This document shows, one piece after another, positions 59,581 through 64,000 of a DNA stretch of 64,000 bases (its first letter is position 1; each line of letters starts with the position of its first letter). Location of the stretch: NCBI GenBank assembly GCA_964035575.1, contig OZ037914.1, positions 196,176 to 260,175 of the forward strand, read 5' to 3'. The notes below the pieces were generated by a model that did not search any database, had not been told where the DNA came from, and saw nothing but the letters and a program-made list of their open reading frames with translations. The translations under genes were made by a program, and so were the position numbers. Source of the stretch: Rhynchopus sp. YZ270_cl-10. Lineage: Eukaryota > Euglenozoa > Diplonemea > Diplonemida > Diplonemidae.

Positions 59581-61710
59581 CTACACAGTCACCATCTTCT
59601 CGTCCACCACATCACCCTCTGCAAGCAGCTGCTCAATGTCCACAGCACTCACACTCTGCTGCACTGCGAATGTCTTCGCCGCAAACACAGCACCAGCAGC
59701 AACACCAGCCACAGCAACAGCCGCACCACACCCAACAGCAACCCACACACCCACGCTCGTCTCATCCTCGTCCTTGTTGTCCTTCGCCTGCGACGCAGCA
59801 CCGTTCTGTCCGTGGACACTGTCGCTGCCAGCCCCGTTCGCAGCACCACCCATTCCTTGGTCACTAACACCCATACCCATCACTCCAGTTCCGTTCGTGC
59901 CGTTCGACGGTGTGGGAGGGAAAGTCCAGTTGGATCCGTTCGACGGTGTGGGAGGGAAGGTCCAGTTGCTTCCGTTCGATGGTGTCGGCGGGAAAGTCCA
60001 GTTGGATCCGTTCGACGGTGTGGGAGGGAAGGTCCAGTTGCTTCCGTTCGATGGTGTGGGCGGGAAAGTCCAGTTGGATCCGTTCGACGGTGTGGGAGGG
60101 AAGGTCCAGTTGCTTCCGTTCGATGGTGTCGGCGGGAAAGTCCAGTTGGATCCGTTCGACGGTGTGGGAGGGAAGGTCCAGTTGGATCCGTTCGATGGTG
60201 TCGGAGGGAAAGTCCAGTTGCTTCCGTTCGACGGTGTCGGCGGGAAAGTCCAGTTGGATCCGTTCGACGGTGTGGGAGGGAAGGTCCAGTTGGATCCGTT
60301 CGACGGTGTGGGAGGGAAGGTCCAGTTGCTTCCGTTCGATGGTGTCGGCGGGAAAGTCCAGTTGGATCCGTTCGACGGTGTGGGAGGGAAGGTCCAGTTG
60401 CTTCCGTTCGATGGTGTCGGCGGGAAAGTCCAGTTGGATCCGTTCGACGGTGTGGGCGGGAAAGTCCAGTTGCTTCCGTTCGACGGTGTGGGAGGGAAGG
60501 TCCAGTTGGATCCGTTCGATGGTGTCGGAGGGAAAGTCCAGTTGCTTCCGTTCGACGGTGTCGGCGGGAAAGTCCAGTTGGATCCGTTCGATGGTGTCGG
60601 AGGGAAAGTCCAGTTGGATCCGTTCGACGGTGTGGGAGGGAAGGTCCAGTTGCTTCCGTTCGACGGTGTCGGCGGGAAAGTCCAGTTGGATCCGTTCGAT
60701 GGTGTGGGAGGGAAGGTCCAGTTGGATCCGTTCGATGGTGTCGGAGGGAAAGTCCAGTTGGATCCGTTCGACGGTGTGGGAGGGAAGGTCCAGTTGCTTC
60801 CGTTCGATGGTGTCGGCGGGAAAGTCCAGTTGCTTCCGTTCGACGGTGTGGGAGGGAAGGTCCAGTTGGATCCGTTCGATGGTGTCGGAGGGAAAGTCCA
60901 GTTGCTTCCGTTCGACGGTGTCGGCGGGAAAGTCCAGTTGGATCCGTTCGACGGTGTGGGAGGGAAGGTCCAGTTGCTTCCGTTCGATGGTGTCGGCGGG
61001 AAAGTCCAGTTGCTTCCGTTCGACGGTGTGGGAGGGAAGGTCCAGTTGGATCCGTTCGATGGTGTCGGAGGGAAAGTCCAGTTGCTTCCGTTCGATGGTG
61101 TCGGCGGGAAAGTCCAGTTGGATCCGTTCGACGGTGTGGGAGGGAAGGTCCAGTTGGATCCGTTCGATGGTGTCGGAGGGAAAGTCCAGTTGGATCCGTT
61201 CGACGGTGTGGGAGGGAAGGTCCAGTTGCTTCCGTTCGATGGTGTCGGCGGGAAAGTCCAGTTGCTTCCGTTCGACGGTGTGGGAGGGAAGGTCCAGTTG
61301 GATCCGTTCGATGGTGTCGGAGGGAAAGTCCAGTTGCTTCCGTTCGATGGTGTCGGCGGGAAAGTCCAGTTGGATCCGTTCGACGGTGTGGGAGGGAAGG
61401 TCCAGTTGCTTCCGTTCGATGGTGTCGGCGGGAAAGTCCAGTTGCTTCCGTTCGACGGTGTGGGAGGGAAGGTCCAGTTGGATCCGTTCGATGGTGTCGG
61501 AGGGAAAGTCCAGTTGGATCCGTTCGACGGTGTGGGAGGGAAAGTCCAGTTGGATCCGTTCGACGGTGTCGGCGGGAAAGTCCAGTTGCTTCCGTTCGAC
61601 GGTGTCGGCGGGAAAGTCCAGTTGCTTCCGTTCGACGGTGTCGGAGGGAAGGTCACGTTGGATCCGTTGTTGATTGCCGCCAGTGCGGCGACTGAAAGAA
61701 GAAGCATCAT
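59581..61710 (-). CDS. Repetitive N-glycosylated single-pass membrane protein (49 repeats)
   Basis: 709 residues from the ATG at 61710; the frame is open further upstream, but a signal peptide (MMLLLSVAALAAIN) starts here. Residues 15-602 are 49 repeats of NGSNWTFPPTPS (61668-59905, 36 bp each). Every unit has the sequons NGS and NWT, so about 98 N-glycan sites; only the first unit differs (NVT). The C-terminus has a Gly/Asn spacer, an acidic Asp/Glu stretch, one helix (about 653-678, VGVWVAVGCGAAVAVAGVAA) and a 31-residue cytoplasmic tail ending EKMVTV, which could bind PDZ-type partners. Copies differ at DNA level by silent changes, including Ser codons TCC and AGC at the same site. Likely a mucin-like surface coat. 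The shared upstream motif is 273 bp before the ATG. Confidence 0.88.
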   Translation of the reverse strand: MMLLLSVAALAAINNGSNVTFPPTPSNGSNWTFPPTPSNGSNWTFPPTPSNGSNWTFPPTPSNGSNWTFPPTPSNGSNWTFPPTPSNGSNWTFPPTPSNGSNWTFPPTPSNGSNWTFPPTPSNGSNWTFPPTPSNGSNWTFPPTPSNGSNWTFPPTPSNGSNWTFPPTPSNGSNWTFPPTPSNGSNWTFPPTPSNGSNWTFPPTPSNGSNWTFPPTPSNGSNWTFPPTPSNGSNWTFPPTPSNGSNWTFPPTPSNGSNWTFPPTPSNGSNWTFPPTPSNGSNWTFPPTPSNGSNWTFPPTPSNGSNWTFPPTPSNGSNWTFPPTPSNGSNWTFPPTPSNGSNWTFPPTPSNGSNWTFPPTPSNGSNWTFPPTPSNGSNWTFPPTPSNGSNWTFPPTPSNGSNWTFPPTPSNGSNWTFPPTPSNGSNWTFPPTPSNGSNWTFPPTPSNGSNWTFPPTPSNGSNWTFPPTPSNGSNWTFPPTPSNGSNWTFPPTPSNGSNWTFPPTPSNGSNWTFPPTPSNGSNWTFPPTPSNGSNWTFPPTPSNGSNWTFPPTPSNGSNWTFPPTPSNGSNWTFPPTPSNGSNWTFPPTPSNGSNWTFPPTPSNGTNGTGVMGMGVSDQGMGGAANGAGSDSVHGQNGAASQAKDNKDEDETSVGVWVAVGCGAAVAVAGVAAGAVFAAKTFAVQQSVSAVDIEQLLAEGDVVDEKMVTV
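59905..61668. repeat. 36-bp coding minisatellite, 49 units
   Basis: 1,764 bp of head-to-tail 36-bp units within the membrane protein gene. Units fall into a few DNA types by combinations of GGATCC or GGAAGC, and CCTCCCACACCG or CCGCCGACACC. The types alternate in blocks (for example 60829-60950 resembles 61009-61080), showing duplication of multi-unit segments. Confidence 0.92.
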
Positions 61711-62270
61711 GTTGTAATATATCTGTGTGTTTTGTGTAAAGAGAACGGGTGGGAAGGGGATCATTAGAACACTCGTGGAAGAGGAAAAGATCAATGCGGC
61801 TCGGTTCGGAGGGAGGTCTTAAGGTGGCGACGAGAGGGTAACCACTTTTAACTCTGTACCTTTGCAGTTGCTTTTGTACATCTAGTGAAGCACCACATGA
61901 GACTCTCGCAAGTTCCCTGTCTGAGAACGGAAATAGACCACCTCTGGCTGCCAGAAGTCCAAACACTAAGAAGTCTCTCTTGCCTGATATAACTCCCGTC
62001 AGCGTCACAACACACGCAGCGGGGAACTGAATCGGCTTCGTACCATACTCTACACCACTGATGAGTGCCTCACAAACCTCCACAAAACTGGACAAAAAAA
62101 AAAAAAATCAACAAAATGACCCTGATTACTTTTGGTTTGATTTGTTACTGAACCCATGCAAGCTACACTCCATGTGAATCGAAGTGCTTCTTCGCATACA
62201 TCACCCGAGGATAGAACACACCCCCCTACACCCCTACCCCCATCCCACCAAACCTTCCCGACCCACACCC
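61711..62270. other. Upstream region of the repeat glycoprotein
   Basis: It contains the shared motif at 61983. No gene. Confidence 0.5.
61983..62038 (-). promoter_or_regulatory. Shared upstream motif, copy 4 (repeat glycoprotein)
   Basis: The 56 bases match copies 1 and 2 exactly, 273 bp upstream of an unrelated gene. Flanking sequence on both sides is different, so this is not just a longer duplication. Confidence 0.6.
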
Positions 62271-63680
62271 TTATGCACAGACCCGCCGCCACATCTTTTG
62301 CACCATGCGAGCAGCGTGCAGGGATTCTTGTGAGACATCGTCGCCTGCACTAGGGCAGTTGAGAGACCTGTCTGCACGCAGCCGTGCCATATGCCGGCGG
62401 CTGCAGTGACTGCGCCACGCACGCTGCAGCACGGCTGCTGCTGTGCCACCTGCACCACCACCACTACCCGCACGTTGTTGCATCAGCACCGCCCGCATGC
62501 GCCTCGCCTCATGCGCATACCTGCCAAGACAGTGATAGCCCCAACGCTGCAGGTTCACCCCACGCATCGCACAGAGCTGTCTCGTCTGTGCACGTCGTCT
62601 GCTCCGTTCGCAACCTCGGGTGTACTCCTTCTGTATGAGGGCAGCTGCCTGGTTGCATGCGTGCCATGCCTGCGCAACGACGTCCAGGTGTCGGGCCTGG
62701 CGCAGCCGTACACTCAGTAGTGTTCGGACGAAGGAAGCAACGAGGGTCGCTGCGCGCGACTGTAGAGCAAAGGTGCGGCACTCCAGCTCAAAGCGGAGTT
62801 GGCGGTACTGCGCACGCCCAGCTCCTCCACGGCCTGCACGCTGCAGACGCAACGCTGCGGCAAACCGTTTGTCATATTGCGTCACAACACGCTTCTTGCG
62901 TGCAGCACGAAGCCCTTCCTCTTGCGCACAACGCGTCACATCCCTGCGGTGTGCTTCTCGCACCTCACTACGCGCCGACCTCTCCTGCCGCGCAAGCCAA
63001 CACCGCACACTACGCTGCATCACACACACTGCACGCTCCTCACGCAGCCACACCGCGTCACCCCCTAACACACGCATGCGACGCTCTGTACGCACCAACC
63101 CCAGCTCCAACGTCCTCTCCTCATACACCCCTTTGTTATGCGCACGCTGCACCTCCGACGCACACAACACCTGCACCGGCGCCACAGCCTCCATCTCACA
63201 CAACACTTCCGACAGATGCGCCACATTCTGCGGCACTGCAGCAGACACCTTCGCACCCTTCGCAGCAGCCGACAGCCATTTGTCGTACTTCTCCGTCACA
63301 TCCACCACTATCGGCGCTACAGGGGCGATCGAAGATAAGGGTCGCTTCTTCCTCGGCTTTCGACGCAATGCGACACTGTCACCCGAACGCAGTCTACGCT
63401 GTGAAGGTACAGACACTGGCAGTGCAGCCTCCTTCGTCCCATCACCCAAAGGGCCATAAGCCTTGATATGCGACCTATTACGCAACAGCATCGCACGCAC
63501 CTCCTCTTGGCTCTGGTCGGAACAGACCAGCCGTGTAGGGTCAGTGCTGTCCATCAAATACGAAGCTGCGATTGCCTTAGAAAAACGGCGTGTAGCGTGT
63601 GGACGTGTGGGGCGTGCGACCGGTTCCTCTACAAGGTCATCCCATCTCCTGCAAGGAAGGTTGCAAAGTTTTGCTTCCAT
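62271..63680 (-). CDS. IQ-motif protein (calmodulin-binding)
   Basis: 469 residues, ATG at 63680, single exon. The N-terminal third is basic and disordered (RKPRKKRPLSS). The remainder is Arg/Ala-rich helix with about five IQ-type motifs: VCVMQRSVRCWLARQ, ALRLQRAGRGGAGRAQ, AALIQKEYTRGCERSR, AAVLQRAWRSHCSRRH and ARMVQKMWRRVCA at the very end. Such repeats bind calmodulin or centrin-like light chains, often at cytoskeletal or flagellar structures. No motor or other enzyme domain is present. The exact family is not recognised. Confidence 0.8.
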   Translation of the reverse strand: MEAKLCNLPCRRWDDLVEEPVARPTRPHATRRFSKAIAASYLMDSTDPTRLVCSDQSQEEVRAMLLRNRSHIKAYGPLGDGTKEAALPVSVPSQRRLRSGDSVALRRKPRKKRPLSSIAPVAPIVVDVTEKYDKWLSAAAKGAKVSAAVPQNVAHLSEVLCEMEAVAPVQVLCASEVQRAHNKGVYEERTLELGLVRTERRMRVLGGDAVWLREERAVCVMQRSVRCWLARQERSARSEVREAHRRDVTRCAQEEGLRAARKKRVVTQYDKRFAAALRLQRAGRGGAGRAQYRQLRFELECRTFALQSRAATLVASFVRTLLSVRLRQARHLDVVAQAWHACNQAAALIQKEYTRGCERSRRRAQTRQLCAMRGVNLQRWGYHCLGRYAHEARRMRAVLMQQRAGSGGGAGGTAAAVLQRAWRSHCSRRHMARLRADRSLNCPSAGDDVSQESLHAARMVQKMWRRVCA

Positions 63681-64000
63681 TTTTTAAAAAGTCAGTGATG
63701 GGGAAGGGAGGAAATAGAAAAGGGGAGGGGAGGAGAGGGGAGGGAGAAAAGACTAAAAATCGATGGGGTTTTTTGAAAATGGAATGGAAAAATTGGGGAA
63801 AGAAATGCAGTTGTTGAGTGGTACCTCCGACTGTACGATGCCAGCCTCGGAACCCTGCGGGGTCAATAACAGAAGGTGTAAAAAAAAAGAGAAGAAGAAA
63901 AAAATGAGTGACCGAAGTCTGTTCGCGTTCTCCACCCAATAGGGTGGGGGAACGAAACACCCTCTTTTTTTTGTGTGTAAAAAAGGGGGAAAATCACGGA
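63681..64000. other. Spacer with a family E hairpin
   Basis: No gene to the window end. Confidence 0.5.
63820..63842 (+). repeat. Short hairpin, family E (wobble pair)
   Basis: GGTA pairs with TGCC through a T/G wobble around CCTCCGACTGTACGA. Confidence 0.5.

Noticed and set aside
59905-61668. CRISPR-like array
   Set aside because: The 36-bp units are head-to-tail without unique spacers and encode a protein repeat.
61983-62038. The shared upstream motif as coding sequence (frame KPIQFPAACVVTLTGVISG)
   Set aside because: The frame is open in the copies and the one base change is silent, but it does not join any gene consistently and flanks diverge at once. A regulatory role fits better.
59446-62095. 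Five long open frames (587-749 codons) on both strands over the glycoprotein gene
   Set aside because: They arise because the 36-bp unit has no stop in those frames. Only the minus-strand frame with a signal peptide, sequons and a membrane helix makes sense.
1-64000. rRNA, U-snRNA or spliced-leader genes
   Set aside because: No recognisable stretches of these were found on either strand by reading. A covariance-model search would be decisive.

Overview
The window is nuclear DNA from a eukaryote, probably a free-living single-celled one. Its genes have short spliceosomal introns (45 to 370 bp, nearly all opening GTATG). They encode a cytosolic HSP70 ending in EEVD, a ubiquitin protease, RING ligases, a NEK-like kinase, mitochondrially targeted proteins and secreted papain-family proteases. 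The spacers are rich in homopolymers, short hairpins and foldback DNA transposons. I cannot name the lineage from sequence alone.

Layout. 1-1926: the 3'-truncated start of an unusual protein kinase, then a DHHC palmitoyltransferase. 1927-16849: a gene-poor tract with an apparently complete hAT transposon (4308-7062, whose BED zinc finger sits in a separate first exon), its tiny derivative, five foldback elements, a roughly 200-bp dispersed repeat and a dense hairpin cluster. 16850-35368: NEK-like kinase with B-box and CaaX end, a seven-exon RRM/poly-Q protein, a USP25/28-like deubiquitinase, HSP70, and a three-exon mitochondrial membrane protein. 36730-47920: a PHRF1-like RING/PHD protein and its shortened duplicate, a serine tRNA-like gene between them, two unrecognised proteins, a Mahogunin-like RING ligase and an isobutyryl-CoA-dehydrogenase-like gene. 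48284-58470: an interleaved duplication of a cathepsin L-like protease and a cysteine-rich secreted protein, with shared spacer repeats. 59581-63680: a 49-repeat N-glycosylated membrane protein and an IQ-motif protein.

All 19 host protein genes I can support, and the tRNA-like gene, lie on the minus strand. Only the transposase is on the plus strand. The spacers carry about 42 short imperfect hairpins in at least seven families. Most have a CCTC-type core in the loop, and all that I found read in the plus orientation, opposite to the genes. Within one family the stems change in a compensatory way. A near-identical 55-56 bp motif lies 156-273 bp upstream of four genes for secreted or surface proteins and could mark a co-regulated set. 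These two patterns are the strongest candidates for something undescribed.
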